The notes under the pieces were generated by a model. It saw only the letters and a list, made by a program, of their open reading frames with translations. It was not told the DNA's origin and did no database searches. From Variovorax sp. OK212 (GTDB taxonomy: Bacteria > Pseudomonadota > Gammaproteobacteria > Burkholderiales > Burkholderiaceae_C), in assembly GCF_900112425.1 (NCBI RefSeq), contig NZ_FOLP01000019.1, forward strand, positions 1-64,000: DNA of 64,000 bases, in the 5' to 3' direction. Positions 49,595 to 58,702 of the stretch are shown here, piece after piece (the stretch's first letter is position 1; every line of letters begins with the position of its first letter). The position numbers were made by a program, and so were the translations under genes.

Positions 49595-50500
49595 ATGGGA
49601 CTCACTCTGGGGCTGATCGGCTACGGCGAGGTCGGCGGCATCTTCGGCCGCGGACTGCCAGGCAAGCCCGGCATCGACCGCATCGTGGCCTGGGACCTGC
49701 GCTTTGCAGACGCTGCCAACGGTGCCGCGGCCAGGCGCACGGCCGAAGACACTAACGGCGTGATTGCCGCGACCAGCATGACAGCACTCTGCGCCGAGGC
49801 CGACCTGATGATCTCCGCCGTGACCGCATCGCAGACCTTCGCGGTGGCCGAAGAGGCTGCGCGGCATGCACGCACGGGCACGCGTTTTCTCGACCTCAAC
49901 TCCGCATCGCCCGGCACCAAGCAGCGCGCGGCCGAGGCCTTGCGCGCCGCCGGTGTGGACTACGTCGAAGCCGGCGTGATGACCTCGGTGCCGCCCTACG
50001 GCATCCGCGTGCCGATGCTGCTGGGCGGCGCGCAGGCCGAGGCACTGGCGGCCACGCTCAACGGCTGGGGCATGGACGCGAAGGCGGTGAGCGAGACGCT
50101 GGGCGTGGCGTCGGCCATCAAGATGAGCCGCAGCATCATGATCAAGGGGCTGGAGGCGCTGGTGATCGAGAGCTTCACCACCGCGCGCCGCTACGGCGTG
50201 GAGGCGCAGATGCTCGCCACGCTGAAGGAAACCTTTCCGCAGATCGACTGGCCGCAGCAAGGCGCCTACTTCTTCAGCCGCGTGGTGCAGCACGGCCGGC
50301 GGCGCGCGGAAGAAATGCGCGAGGCGGCGCAGACGGTGCGCGAGGCCGGCTTCGAGCCGCTCATGACCGCGGGCATTGCGGCCAGGCAGGACTGGGTCGC
50401 GCAGCAGGCGCGCGACGGCGTCTTCGAAGGGCTGGGCGGCAAGAGCGCGTGGGAGGACTACGCGGACCGGCTCATCGGGAAGGACAGCAAGGACGCGTAG
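49595..50500 (+). CDS. NAD(P)-dependent oxidoreductase, 6PGDH-like with DUF1932
   Basis: 301 residues. GLTLGLIGYGEVGGIFGRGL (Rossmann Gly motif), LMISAVTASQTFAVAEEAAR, RFLDLNSASPGTKQRAAEAL and VDYVEAGVMTSVPPYGIRVP precede the C-terminal DUF1932 helices (IKMSRSIMIKGLEALVIESF with the Lys equivalent of the 6PGDH catalytic lysine). Related proteins accompany meta-cleavage gene clusters. Reduction of a side product or a 2-oxo acid is possible, not proven. Last gene of the operon. Confidence 0.84.
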   Translation: MGLTLGLIGYGEVGGIFGRGLPGKPGIDRIVAWDLRFADAANGAAARRTAEDTNGVIAATSMTALCAEADLMISAVTASQTFAVAEEAARHARTGTRFLDLNSASPGTKQRAAEALRAAGVDYVEAGVMTSVPPYGIRVPMLLGGAQAEALAATLNGWGMDAKAVSETLGVASAIKMSRSIMIKGLEALVIESFTTARRYGVEAQMLATLKETFPQIDWPQQGAYFFSRVVQHGRRRAEEMREAAQTVREAGFEPLMTAGIAARQDWVAQQARDGVFEGLGGKSAWEDYADRLIGKDSKDA

Positions 50501-50518
50501 CCTGCGCGCCTTGCCTCC

Positions 50519-52507
50519 TTACAGCGCGGCGGCTTCCTCGTCCGCCGCAGCCTCCGCGCGGTCTTCGGCCAGCGGCACTTCGCTGGCCACCAGCGGCGTG
50601 CCGATCGGCGCGCCCGCGGTGCCTGTCTTCACCGCCGCCATGTCGGTGTCGTTGGGGTATTGCCCCGCAATCCAGTAGTCGAACACGCGGCGCACGATCG
50701 GCGCCGCATGCGCCGCGCCGAAGCCCGCGTTCTCCACGATGGCTGCCACGGCGATCGTCGGGTTTTCGGCCGGCGCGAACGCCATGTACAGCGCGTGGTC
50801 GCGCTGGCGCGCATCGAGCGCCTTGCCGCTGGCGCGCGCCTTCGGGCTCAGGCTCACGGCCTGCGCGGTGCCGGTCTTGCCGGCCGAGGCGTAGGCGGCG
50901 CCGGCGAACACGCGCGTGCCCGTGCCGCCCTGCGTGACCGCGACCATGGCGTTGCGCACCACGTCGACGTTCCTGCGCGCATAGCCCAGGTCCTGCGCCG
51001 GCGGCTGCACCTGCTGCACGACCTCGCCGCTGACGGTGTCCCTGATGGCGCGCACCAGGTGCGGCTGGTAGCGCACGCCGGCGTTGGCCAGCGTGGCGTT
51101 GGCCGAGGCGAGCTGCAGCATGGTGAAGCTGTTGTAGCCCTGCCCGATGCCCAGCGAGATGGTCTCGCCCGGATGCCATTTCTTCATCTCGGCGCGGCGG
51201 TAGGCCTGGCGCTTCCAGGCGGTGCTGGGCAGCACGCCGCGCACCTCGCCGATCAGGTCGATGCCGGTGGCCTGGCCGAAACCCAGCGGCGCCATGAAGT
51301 CGTGGATCAGGTCGACGCCCATCTCGGTGGCGAGCGAATAGAAATACGTGTTGCTCGAATACTGGATGGCCCGGTGCATGTCGACGCCGCCCAGCCCGCC
51401 GCGGTGGCTGCGGAAGGTGCGCCCGCCGAAGTTGTAGTAGCCCGGGTCGTTCTCCACCACGTTGGCGGCGCGCTTGCCGGTCTGCAGCGCGGCCAGTGCC
51501 ATGAAGGGCTTGTAGGTCGAGCCCGGCGGGTAGGTGCCGCGCAGCGCGCGGTTGAGCAGGGGGTTGTCGATCGATTCGCTCAGCGCCTTCCAGCTCTCCA
51601 CGTCGATGCCCTCGACGAACAGGTTCGGGTCGAACGTGGGCTTGCTCACGAAGGCCAGCACCTCGCCGCTCTTCGGGTCGATGGCCACCAGCGCGCCGCG
51701 CCGCTCGCCGAACATGTCTTCCACCAGCTTCTGCAGCTTGATGTCCAGCGACAGCATCACCGTCTGGCCCGGTACCGCCGGGTGGCGCGCCAGGCGGCGC
51801 ACCGCGCGTCCGCCGGCGGAGGTTTCCATCTGCTCGACGCCGGTCTCGCCGTGCAGCACCTTCTCGTAGCTCTGCTCGATGCCGAGCTTGCCGATGTAGT
51901 CGGTGCCGCGGTAGTTGGCGCGGTCTTCTTCCTGCCAGTCGTCCATCGCGGTCTTCTCGCGCTGGTTGATGCGGCCGATGTAGCCGATGACGTGCGCGGC
52001 CGTCTCGCCGTGCGGGTAGTTGCGGAACAGCCGCGCCTTGATCTCCACGCCCGGGAAGCGATAGCGGTGCGCGGCGAAGCGCGCCACCTCCTCGTCGCTC
52101 AGGCGCGTGCGGATCGGAATGGAGTCGAAGCTGCGCGAGTCCTCGCGCAGGCGCTGGAAACGGCGGCGGTCGCGCGGCGTGACCTCCACCAGGTCGCCGA
52201 GCTCGTCGATGGCGGCGTTGACGTCGCCCGCCTTCGAGGGCGTGATCTCCAGCGTGTAGGCCGCGTAGTTCGAGGCGAGCACCACGCCGTTGCGGTCGAG
52301 GATCAGCCCGCGGTTGGGCACGATGGGAACGATGGCGGTGCGGTTGCTCTCGGCGCGTTCGGCCAGGTCGTCGTGGCGCACGACCTGCAGCACGGCCAGG
52401 CGGGCGCCGATCAGCGCGAAGCCGAACAGCACCACGCAGGCAATGACCAGCAGGCGGCGGCGAAAGCGCGCGAGTTCGGCGGCGGTGTCGCGGATTTCAT
52501 GGTTCAT
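50519..52507 (-). CDS. mrdA: Penicillin-binding protein 2 (MrdA)
   Basis: 662 residues. One N-terminal transmembrane helix about 20-45 (RLLVIACVVLFGFALIGARL), then the non-catalytic pedestal (SNRTAIVPIVPNRGLILDRN), and the transpeptidase with SxxK at S330-K333 (GTYPPGSTYKPFMALAAL), SxN in IQYSSNTYFYS and KTG in SAGKTGTAQAVSL (K544). Class B PBP that builds cylindrical wall with RodA. Here no mreBCD or rodA is adjacent, the gene stands alone and converges on the gallate operon. It could be the main mrdA or a second copy. Confidence 0.93.
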   Translation of the reverse strand: MNHEIRDTAAELARFRRRLLVIACVVLFGFALIGARLAVLQVVRHDDLAERAESNRTAIVPIVPNRGLILDRNGVVLASNYAAYTLEITPSKAGDVNAAIDELGDLVEVTPRDRRRFQRLREDSRSFDSIPIRTRLSDEEVARFAAHRYRFPGVEIKARLFRNYPHGETAAHVIGYIGRINQREKTAMDDWQEEDRANYRGTDYIGKLGIEQSYEKVLHGETGVEQMETSAGGRAVRRLARHPAVPGQTVMLSLDIKLQKLVEDMFGERRGALVAIDPKSGEVLAFVSKPTFDPNLFVEGIDVESWKALSESIDNPLLNRALRGTYPPGSTYKPFMALAALQTGKRAANVVENDPGYYNFGGRTFRSHRGGLGGVDMHRAIQYSSNTYFYSLATEMGVDLIHDFMAPLGFGQATGIDLIGEVRGVLPSTAWKRQAYRRAEMKKWHPGETISLGIGQGYNSFTMLQLASANATLANAGVRYQPHLVRAIRDTVSGEVVQQVQPPAQDLGYARRNVDVVRNAMVAVTQGGTGTRVFAGAAYASAGKTGTAQAVSLSPKARASGKALDARQRDHALYMAFAPAENPTIAVAAIVENAGFGAAHAAPIVRRVFDYWIAGQYPNDTDMAAVKTGTAGAPIGTPLVASEVPLAEDRAEAAADEEAAAL

Positions 52508-52532
52508 CGGTACGCAGCAATGCCTTTCGCGC

Positions 52533-53240
52533 TCACAGCACCCGCAGGCCGAGTTCGCCGATCAGCGCGGCGGCCTGGTCGGAGGAAATGATCGCGCCCT
52601 TGAAGAGCTGCGACACGTGCGCGATGCGCAGGCCGCCGAGGTCGACCGAGCGCAGGTCGGCGCCGTCGAAGCGCGCGTTCTTCAGGTTCGCGTCGCGCAG
52701 GCTGCCGCCTTCGAACACCGCGTCGCGGAAGTCGCAGCCCGCGAGGTCCGCGTCGCGCAGGTCGAGCCGCTCGATGGTCTGCTTGCGGAACGACATGCCG
52801 CGCAGGTCGGCGCCGGCGAGCAGCGAGTCGTGAAAGCCGATGCCGAGCACCTGCGCCTCATGGAAGTGCGCGCCGGTGAGCTTCACCTCGGAGAAGCGCG
52901 TGGCCGAGAGCTTGGCGCGGTGCCAGCCGGTGTTGTTGAGGTCGCAGGCGACGAAGCGCGCGTCGGTCAGGTCGGCCAGGTGAAAGTCGGCCTGGCGCGC
53001 CCGGCAGGAGGTCCATTGCGTGTCGGCCAACTGGGCCTTCTTGAAGTTGGCCTCGGCGAAGCTGCAGCCGGTGAACTGCGCGCGGCGCAGGTCGAGCTCG
53101 GACAGGTCGGCGCCGTCGAAGTCGCATTGCTCGAACTGCAGCGGGGCGGCGGCCTCGGCGATCAGGCGCTTCAGGTGGGTACGGTCGAGGGTCTCGCCGG
53201 ACATCGGAAAAAGGGAAGGAGTGCTCGAAGCGTCGTTCAT
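52533..53240 (-). CDS. Pentapeptide-repeat protein
   Basis: 235 residues from ATG 53240 (a later ATG at 53204 gives a tighter start MSGETLDR). Repeats A(D/N)LxG are visible along the chain: FDGADLSELDLRRAQFTGCS, ANFKKAQLADTQW, LSATRFSEVKLTGAHFHEA, LLAGADLRGMSF, LRDADLAGCDFRDAVFEGGS and LRDANLKNARFDGADLRSVD. It forms a right-handed quadrilateral helix. No fluoroquinolone-type partner is seen. It lies 25 bases upstream of mrdA in the same direction. Confidence 0.88.
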   Translation of the reverse strand: MNDASSTPSLFPMSGETLDRTHLKRLIAEAAAPLQFEQCDFDGADLSELDLRRAQFTGCSFAEANFKKAQLADTQWTSCRARQADFHLADLTDARFVACDLNNTGWHRAKLSATRFSEVKLTGAHFHEAQVLGIGFHDSLLAGADLRGMSFRKQTIERLDLRDADLAGCDFRDAVFEGGSLRDANLKNARFDGADLRSVDLGGLRIAHVSQLFKGAIISSDQAAALIGELGLRVL

Positions 53241-53416
53241 GGGTCTGTGGACAAGGTCGCCGACGCCTGCGGGCGTGGACGGGTGCGGGGCGTGTACGGG
53301 TGTACGGAGGTGCATTCCCCCGGTCGTGAACGAGAGGTCAACCGCTGTTGAACCCGATGCGCCGCCAGAGTTCCCGTGTTTCGTCGCGAAAAGCGGTCTT
53401 CTGTAGCGCAAATGCG

Positions 53417-53445
53417 TCGACCGGCACGGGAGCGCTTTCTATAAT
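53417..53445 (+). promoter_or_regulatory. Promoter of the B12-riboswitch operon
   Basis: TATAAT (53440-53445) is a consensus -10 box; TCGACC (53417-53422), 17 bases upstream, is a 4-of-6 match to the -35 box. Transcription would start near 53452, about 50 bases before the riboswitch. The rest of 53241-53416 holds no gene. Confidence 0.7.
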
Positions 53446-53499
53446 CGCGCGCATTCGGTGCGGTATTTTTACTTATCGCCATCGAATTCCAACGATCAG

Positions 53500-53740
53500 A
53501 GGGTGCTCTTTTTGCGGCGCATGCCGCACAGGAGTTAAACGGGAAGCAGGTGAAACGCATCGCGACGTACGGTGCGCAAGTCCTGCGCTGCCCCCGCAAC
53601 GGTCAGTGGGTCTGGAAACTTCTGGCGCATGCCCGCGGGCATGTGCAGCCACTGCGTCCTCGGACGTGGGAAGGCGGCGGTTTCCGCGCCGATGCGCTTG
53701 CGCCATCGACGCACCCCACGAGCCCGGATACCGGCCCACG
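53500..53740 (+). ncRNA. Cobalamin riboswitch
   Basis: Core pieces in order: GGGTGCTC at 53501; AGGAGTTAAACGGGAAGCAG from 53530 with the AAACGGGAAGC signature and GGTGAAAC; GCTGCCCCCGCAACGGTCAG from 53587 (CCCCGCAAC signature); AGCCACTG near 53647 with GGGAAGGCGG; and the B12 box AGCCCGGATACCGGCC at 53721-53736. This is the conserved architecture of adenosylcobalamin riboswitches. A leader of about 150 bases then separates it from the TonB receptor ATG, in which the expression platform must lie; I did not resolve a terminator. Downstream genes should be shut when cobalamin is plentiful. Confidence 0.94.
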
Positions 53741-53893
53741 CGATCGCCTTCGGACGCTGCGGGAGTGCGTTTGTCCGGGTCGGCTGTGTTGCGTACCGTC
53801 ATGCGTGCGCGTTCCTCCGGCGCCGTGCAACCCATTGCCGCAGCGTTCGGGTCTTTGAACGGTCCGCGGGCGTGCGGGCCAAAGGAACAACGC

Positions 53894-56026
53894 ATGCGCA
53901 AGATTTCGACCCGTCCCACTCCCCTGTTCGGCGTGGGCCTGCTGCTGGCCATGTCCGGCGCCTCGGCCCAGGAGGCCGCCTCGTCCGGCGCACTGCCGAC
54001 GCTGACCGTCAACGAGAAGAAGACCATCTCGACGGCCACCCGGCTGGAGGCCGACCCGCTGCGCATTCCGTTCACCACCTATTCGGTGGACCGCGCCCAG
54101 ATGGACGCCGTGGGCGCGGTCACGCTGGAGGACACGCTGCGCACCGTGCCGGGCCTGCAGTTCGGCACGCAGGGCAACTACTACACGCGCTTCGAGACGC
54201 GCGGCCTGCGCGACACGCAGGACGTGCTGGTGCTGATCGACGGCGTGCCGCTGCGCCAGCTCCAGGGCAACGCCGACATCACGCTGATCGCGCCCGACCT
54301 GGTCGATCGCATCGAGTTCATCAAGGGCCCGGCCTCGGCGCTCTACGGCAAGAACGCCATCGGCGGCGTGGCGCAGTTCTTCATGAAGCCCGAGCGCGCG
54401 GGCGGCACCGTGACCACCACGCTGGGCAGCTTCGGGCGCACCGACGCCAGCGTGCGCTACCGCTGGGACTTCGAGCGCGGCAACCTGTACATCGGCGCGG
54501 CCAACAACGACTACAAGGGCTTCCAGCGCGACGCGGGCCGGGCGCAGGCGGCGGCCGTGCTCGGCGGCGACTTCGCCGTCACGAACAACTGGACCACGGG
54601 CTTGCAGATCTACGACTCGCACGTGCGCGGCGACCGCGGCTCCATCGTGCCGCTGCAGAACGGCAAGCCGATGTTCGGCATCACCTCGCGCGACAACTAC
54701 GGCATTCCCGATTCGTACGTGGTGGGCGACTACCAGTCGATCGCGTGGAAGAACAAGGTCGACTTCGGCGGCGGCTGGTCGCTCAGCCACCTGAGCAGCT
54801 TCGCGCGCTACGACCGCTTCTTTGCCGGGGGCATCACCATCGTGCCGCCGCCCGCGGCCGTGAACAAGGGCTACTCCGAAAGCGACACCTCCGACCGCGG
54901 CGTGTTCCACGACGTGGCCGTGACGTGGCTCACCGGCGGCAAGCGCTGGAGCAACGAGCTGCAGTTCGGCGTGGACATCGAGCGCGGCTGGCAGAACCTC
55001 GACTCGCCCACCTTCACCAACGCACCGACCTACCGCGGCCCGTTCTACGACGTGCCCGTGACCAATGTGCGCAACGACCCGCGCGGCATTCGCGGCGCCA
55101 CCACCTACTCGCGCTTCGACCAGGAAGTGCGCAGCTTCTATGTGCAAGACCGCTTCGAGTGGGACGCGTTCGGCATCACCGCCGGCCTGCGCCACGACAA
55201 GTTCGAGCAGACGCTGGGCCGCTCGGGCACCAACGTGGTCTCCGCGCAGGAAGGCAGCCGCACCAGCCCGCGCCTGGGGGCCGACTGGGCCTTCTCGCGC
55301 AACGCCGCGGCCACGCACGCGGTGTTCGCCAACTGGAGCGAAGGCTTCCGCCCGCAGGCCGTGGCGCTGAACACGCGCAACAACGTGGTGGTGCCCGACA
55401 TTCTTCGCCCCGAGCTCACGCGCAGCAAGGAAGTGGGCGTGAAGGGCCGCGCGGCCGACGACGGCTGGGCCTACCAGGTCAGCGTGTTCGAGGCCGAGAA
55501 GGTCGACGGCCAGCGCGCCTACCGCAGCGGGCCCGACTCGTTCGTGTTCAGCAACGCGACCTCGCGCGCGAAGGGCATCGAGTCGTCGCTGCAGGTGCGG
55601 CTGTCGCAGCACTGGAACGGCTACCTGCACTACACGTGGCAGGACGCGCGCCTGAAGGACTTCCAGACCTACACCGACAGCGGCGCGCGCAGCACCAACT
55701 TCGGCGGCTACCGCGTGCGCATGTCGGCGCACAACATCGCCGGTGCGGGCGTGACCTGGGCGCAGGGCCCCTGGTCGGTCTCGGGCACAGCCAACTACGT
55801 GGGCAGCCGCTACCTGCGCGACAACGTGGTCAACCCGCAGAAGCTGCCGGGCTATTTGCTGGCCAACGTGGCGGTGAGCTACAAGGCCACGCCGCAGCTC
55901 ACGCTGCAGGCGGGCGTGAACAACCTGGCGAACAAGTACTACATCGGCGACGACCTCTCGGCGCAGGACGCCGGCAACGCCGGGGCGCCGCGCACCTTCT
56001 TCGCGCGCGCCAGCTACACGTTCTGA
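53894..56026 (+). CDS. btuB: TonB-dependent cobalamin receptor (BtuB-like)
   Basis: 710 residues (longer than enterobacterial BtuB, about 614). AAAGGA precedes the ATG; signal peptide (FGVGLLLAMSGASAQ). The plug has IPFTTYSVDRAQMDAVGAVT and LVDRIEFIKGPASALYGKNA; the barrel ends FFARASYTF with aromatic terminus. The riboswitch and the following BtuFCD-type transporter argue for cobalamin, but sequence alone only says TonB receptor. Outer membrane. Confidence 0.85.
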   Translation: MRKISTRPTPLFGVGLLLAMSGASAQEAASSGALPTLTVNEKKTISTATRLEADPLRIPFTTYSVDRAQMDAVGAVTLEDTLRTVPGLQFGTQGNYYTRFETRGLRDTQDVLVLIDGVPLRQLQGNADITLIAPDLVDRIEFIKGPASALYGKNAIGGVAQFFMKPERAGGTVTTTLGSFGRTDASVRYRWDFERGNLYIGAANNDYKGFQRDAGRAQAAAVLGGDFAVTNNWTTGLQIYDSHVRGDRGSIVPLQNGKPMFGITSRDNYGIPDSYVVGDYQSIAWKNKVDFGGGWSLSHLSSFARYDRFFAGGITIVPPPAAVNKGYSESDTSDRGVFHDVAVTWLTGGKRWSNELQFGVDIERGWQNLDSPTFTNAPTYRGPFYDVPVTNVRNDPRGIRGATTYSRFDQEVRSFYVQDRFEWDAFGITAGLRHDKFEQTLGRSGTNVVSAQEGSRTSPRLGADWAFSRNAAATHAVFANWSEGFRPQAVALNTRNNVVVPDILRPELTRSKEVGVKGRAADDGWAYQVSVFEAEKVDGQRAYRSGPDSFVFSNATSRAKGIESSLQVRLSQHWNGYLHYTWQDARLKDFQTYTDSGARSTNFGGYRVRMSAHNIAGAGVTWAQGPWSVSGTANYVGSRYLRDNVVNPQKLPGYLLANVAVSYKATPQLTLQAGVNNLANKYYIGDDLSAQDAGNAGAPRTFFARASYTF

Positions 56027-56031
56027 GCGCG

Positions 56032-56940
56032 ATGAAGCGGCGAACGATGCTGACGGGAATGGCGCTCATGACTTCCGGCTTGGCTGCTTCACCCGCGTTC
56101 GCCGCGCAGGGGTTCCCGCGCGAGGTCACCGACGCGCTCGGCCGCCGCGTGCGCATCGCGGCGCCGCCGCAGCGCATCGTCGTGGTGTTTCCGAGCAACG
56201 TCGAGCTGGCCTGGGCGCTGGGGCTGGAAGACCGCGTGGCCGCCATCGGCGGGCGCGTGCGCTGGCCCGAGTCGGCGCGTGCCAAGCCGAGCATCGGCGG
56301 TTCGCTGGGCTACTCGGCGGAAGCGGTGGCCGCGTACCGGCCCGACCTGGTGGTGGTGACGCCGTCGCACTACACGGCGCTGGGCCTGGTGGAGGCCTTC
56401 GAGCGCGTGCAGGTGCCCTCGGTGGTGCTGGCGCACCCGGACCTGCCTTCGGTGCTGCGCAACATCGACCTGCTGGGCCGCGCCACCGGGGCGGACGACG
56501 CCGCGCGGGCCTTGCGCGCAAGCATGGAGGAACGCCTGAACGCCGTCGCCCGCACGGTGGCCGTGGCGCCGCGACGCAGCGTGTACCTCGAGACGGCCGC
56601 CGCCGCGCGCGGCGCCTTCCAGACCATGGGCACGGGCCACTACGCCAACGACGCACTGCAGTGGGCCGGCGGGCGCAACGTGTTCGCCGACCTGCAAGGC
56701 TCGCAGCAGGTGAGCGCCGAGGCGATCTTCGTGCGCGACCCCGACGTGATCATCTCGCTGCAGCAGGTGCCCAAGGACCCGGCATCGATCGCCGAACGGC
56801 CCGGCTGGCACAGCCTGCGCGCCGTGAAGAGCGGCCGCGTGGTGGTGCTGGAGCGCAGCCACAAGCTGATACCCGGGCCGCGGCAGATCGAGGCGGTCGA
56901 GCAGTACGCGCGGGCCCTGCATCCGGAGCTGTTCGCATGA
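56032..56940 (+). CDS. btuF: ABC transporter periplasmic binding protein (BtuF-like)
   Basis: 302 residues with signal (GMALMTSGLAASPAFAAQ). REVTDALGRRVRIAAPPQRI and VVVFPSNVELAWALGLEDRV are the Fe3+/B12-type binding protein pattern; AYRPDLVVVTPSHYTALG follows. ALRAVKSGRVVVL-like wording appears as WHSLRAVKSGRVVVLERS near the end. Under a cobalamin riboswitch, cobalamin is the likeliest ligand. Its TGA overlaps the permease start (ATGA at 56937). Confidence 0.86.
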   Translation: MKRRTMLTGMALMTSGLAASPAFAAQGFPREVTDALGRRVRIAAPPQRIVVVFPSNVELAWALGLEDRVAAIGGRVRWPESARAKPSIGGSLGYSAEAVAAYRPDLVVVTPSHYTALGLVEAFERVQVPSVVLAHPDLPSVLRNIDLLGRATGADDAARALRASMEERLNAVARTVAVAPRRSVYLETAAAARGAFQTMGTGHYANDALQWAGGRNVFADLQGSQQVSAEAIFVRDPDVIISLQQVPKDPASIAERPGWHSLRAVKSGRVVVLERSHKLIPGPRQIEAVEQYARALHPELFA

Positions 56941-57929
56941 ACGAGAAGAAACGGGTGTCTGACGCCACCTTGTGGCTGGTACTGGGCGTGGCGGGCATCG
57001 CGGCGGTCACGCTGGCCTTGAGCATCGGCGCCGGCACGGTGTGGCCCACGCGCTGGTTCGCCAGCGGCTCGCTCGACGCGGAGCTGGTGCGCCTGTGGCG
57101 CGCACCGCGCGTGGCGGCGGCCTTTTTCGTGGGCGCCTGCCTGTCGCTGGCGGGGCTGGTGTTCCAGGGCGTGTTCCGCAATCCGCTGGCCGAGCCCTAC
57201 CTGCTGGGCAGCGCGAGCGGCGCGGCCGTGGGCGCTGCCATTGCGCTGTTGCTGCCGGCCATCGTGCCGCCGGCGCTCGGCCTGCCGCTGCTGGCCTTCC
57301 TGGGCGCGTGGGGCGCGAGCTGGCTGGTGCTGCTGGTCGGGCGGCTCGGCGGCGAATGGCAGGCCGGCCGCCTGTTGCTGGCGGGGGTGGCGCTGGCCGC
57401 CATCCTGGCGGCGCTGCGCAGCCTCATCCTCATGGTGTACGGCGACGAGTCGACCAACCTGCGTGCCGTCATCTCGTGGCAGCTGGGCGGCGTGCAGACG
57501 CCCACGCCGGGCGAGGTGACCGTGCTGTTCGCGGCGCTCGCCGTGCTGGTGCTGCTGGTGCGCTCGCTGGCCTACGGACTCGACGCACTGGGCATGGGCG
57601 AGGACACGGCCCACAGCATGGGCGTGCGCGTGCCGCGTTTTTCCGCCTGGGCCGTGCTGGTGGCCTCGCTGGCCACGGCGCTGGCCGTGAGCTGGGGCGG
57701 CCTGATCGGCTTTGTCGGGCTCATCGTGCCGCACGTGCTGCGCTGGTGGATCGGGCCGCTGCATGCGCGCCTGGTGCCGGCCTGCGCGGTGGCCGGCGGC
57801 ATTCTCATGGTGCTGGTCGACGGCGTGGCGCGTGCCGCGCTGGCGCCCAGCGAGATTCCGGCGGGGCTGTTGACGGCGCTGATCGGCGGACCGTTCTTCC
57901 TGGCGCTGCTGCTGTGGAGGCGCGCATGA
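56937..57929 (+). CDS. btuC: ABC transporter permease (BtuC/FecCD family)
   Basis: 330 residues, about nine to ten transmembrane helices. FecCD features: LWRAPRVAAAFFVGACLSLA, GLVFQGVFRNPLAEPYLLG (Q-x2-FRNPLA signature), NLRAVISWQLGGVQTPTPGE and VSWGGLIGFVGLIVPHVLR. Start overlaps the btuF stop and its own stop overlaps the ATPase start, so translation is coupled. Confidence 0.92.
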   Translation: MNEKKRVSDATLWLVLGVAGIAAVTLALSIGAGTVWPTRWFASGSLDAELVRLWRAPRVAAAFFVGACLSLAGLVFQGVFRNPLAEPYLLGSASGAAVGAAIALLLPAIVPPALGLPLLAFLGAWGASWLVLLVGRLGGEWQAGRLLLAGVALAAILAALRSLILMVYGDESTNLRAVISWQLGGVQTPTPGEVTVLFAALAVLVLLVRSLAYGLDALGMGEDTAHSMGVRVPRFSAWAVLVASLATALAVSWGGLIGFVGLIVPHVLRWWIGPLHARLVPACAVAGGILMVLVDGVARAALAPSEIPAGLLTALIGGPFFLALLLWRRA

Positions 57930-58702
57930 GCGAAGCGACCGGCGGCGCGACGGCCGTGAGCGACGCGCTCGTCTTCGACGACGTTTCCACCGGCGTGGGA
58001 CGCAACCGCTTCCTGCTGGACCGCGTGAGCCTGGCGATTCCCGAACGGGGCCTGCTCGGCATCGTCGGCCCGAACGGCTCGGGCAAGACGACGCTGCTGC
58101 GCACCGCGCTGGGTCTGATGCCGCTGTCGTCGGGCCGCGTGCTGCTGCGCGGCCGGCCGCTGCCGCAGTGGCCGGCACGCGCGTTCGCGCGGCACATCGG
58201 CTACGTGGCGCAGCAGGGCACGAGCCATTGGGACCTGAGCGTGACGGAGATGCTGCGGCTCCATGCGGCCGAGCTGTCGCCCGAGCTGGTCGAACGCTGC
58301 GAGCTCGAACCGCTGCTCGCGCGCCGCTTCGCCACGCTGTCGGGCGGGGAGAAGGCGCGCGTGAGCGTGGCGCGCGCGCTGGCGCACGGCCCCGCGCTGC
58401 TGCTGGCGGACGAGCCGGCGGCGCACCTCGACATTCCGCACCACCACCGGCTGATGGCCATGCTGCGCGAAACGGCGCGGCAGCGCGCGGTCGTCGTGGT
58501 GCTGCACGACCTGCATGTGGCCAGCGCCTGGTGCGAGCGGCTCGCGCTGCTTTCCGGCGGGCGCCTGCTCGCGCACGGCACGCCCGCCGAGGTGCTGACG
58601 CCCGCGCTGCTGTCCACGGCGTACGGTGCGCCGATTGCCTCGCACGAGGTCGGCGCGCTGCGCTTCTTCACCGGCGTGCCCGGTCAGCGGGCGCCGGCAT
58701 GA
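57926..58702 (+). CDS. btuD: ABC transporter ATP-binding protein (BtuD-like)
   Basis: 258 residues. Walker A GIVGPNGSGKTTLLR; Q-loop YVAQQGTSHWDLS; signature LSGGEKARVSVARALA; Walker B ALLLADEPAAHLD; switch His VVVVLHDLHVASAWC. Typical for siderophore/B12 importers. Overlaps the permease stop and the start of the next gene by ATGA. Confidence 0.93.
   Translation: MSEATGGATAVSDALVFDDVSTGVGRNRFLLDRVSLAIPERGLLGIVGPNGSGKTTLLRTALGLMPLSSGRVLLRGRPLPQWPARAFARHIGYVAQQGTSHWDLSVTEMLRLHAAELSPELVERCELEPLLARRFATLSGGEKARVSVARALAHGPALLLADEPAAHLDIPHHHRLMAMLRETARQRAVVVVLHDLHVASAWCERLALLSGGRLLAHGTPAEVLTPALLSTAYGAPIASHEVGALRFFTGVPGQRAPA

Noticed and set aside
53572..56031. Plus-strand frame upstream of, and in phase with, btuF
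   Set aside because: Frame-shifted reading of the riboswitch and the TonB receptor; real btuF starts at 56032 with a signal peptide.
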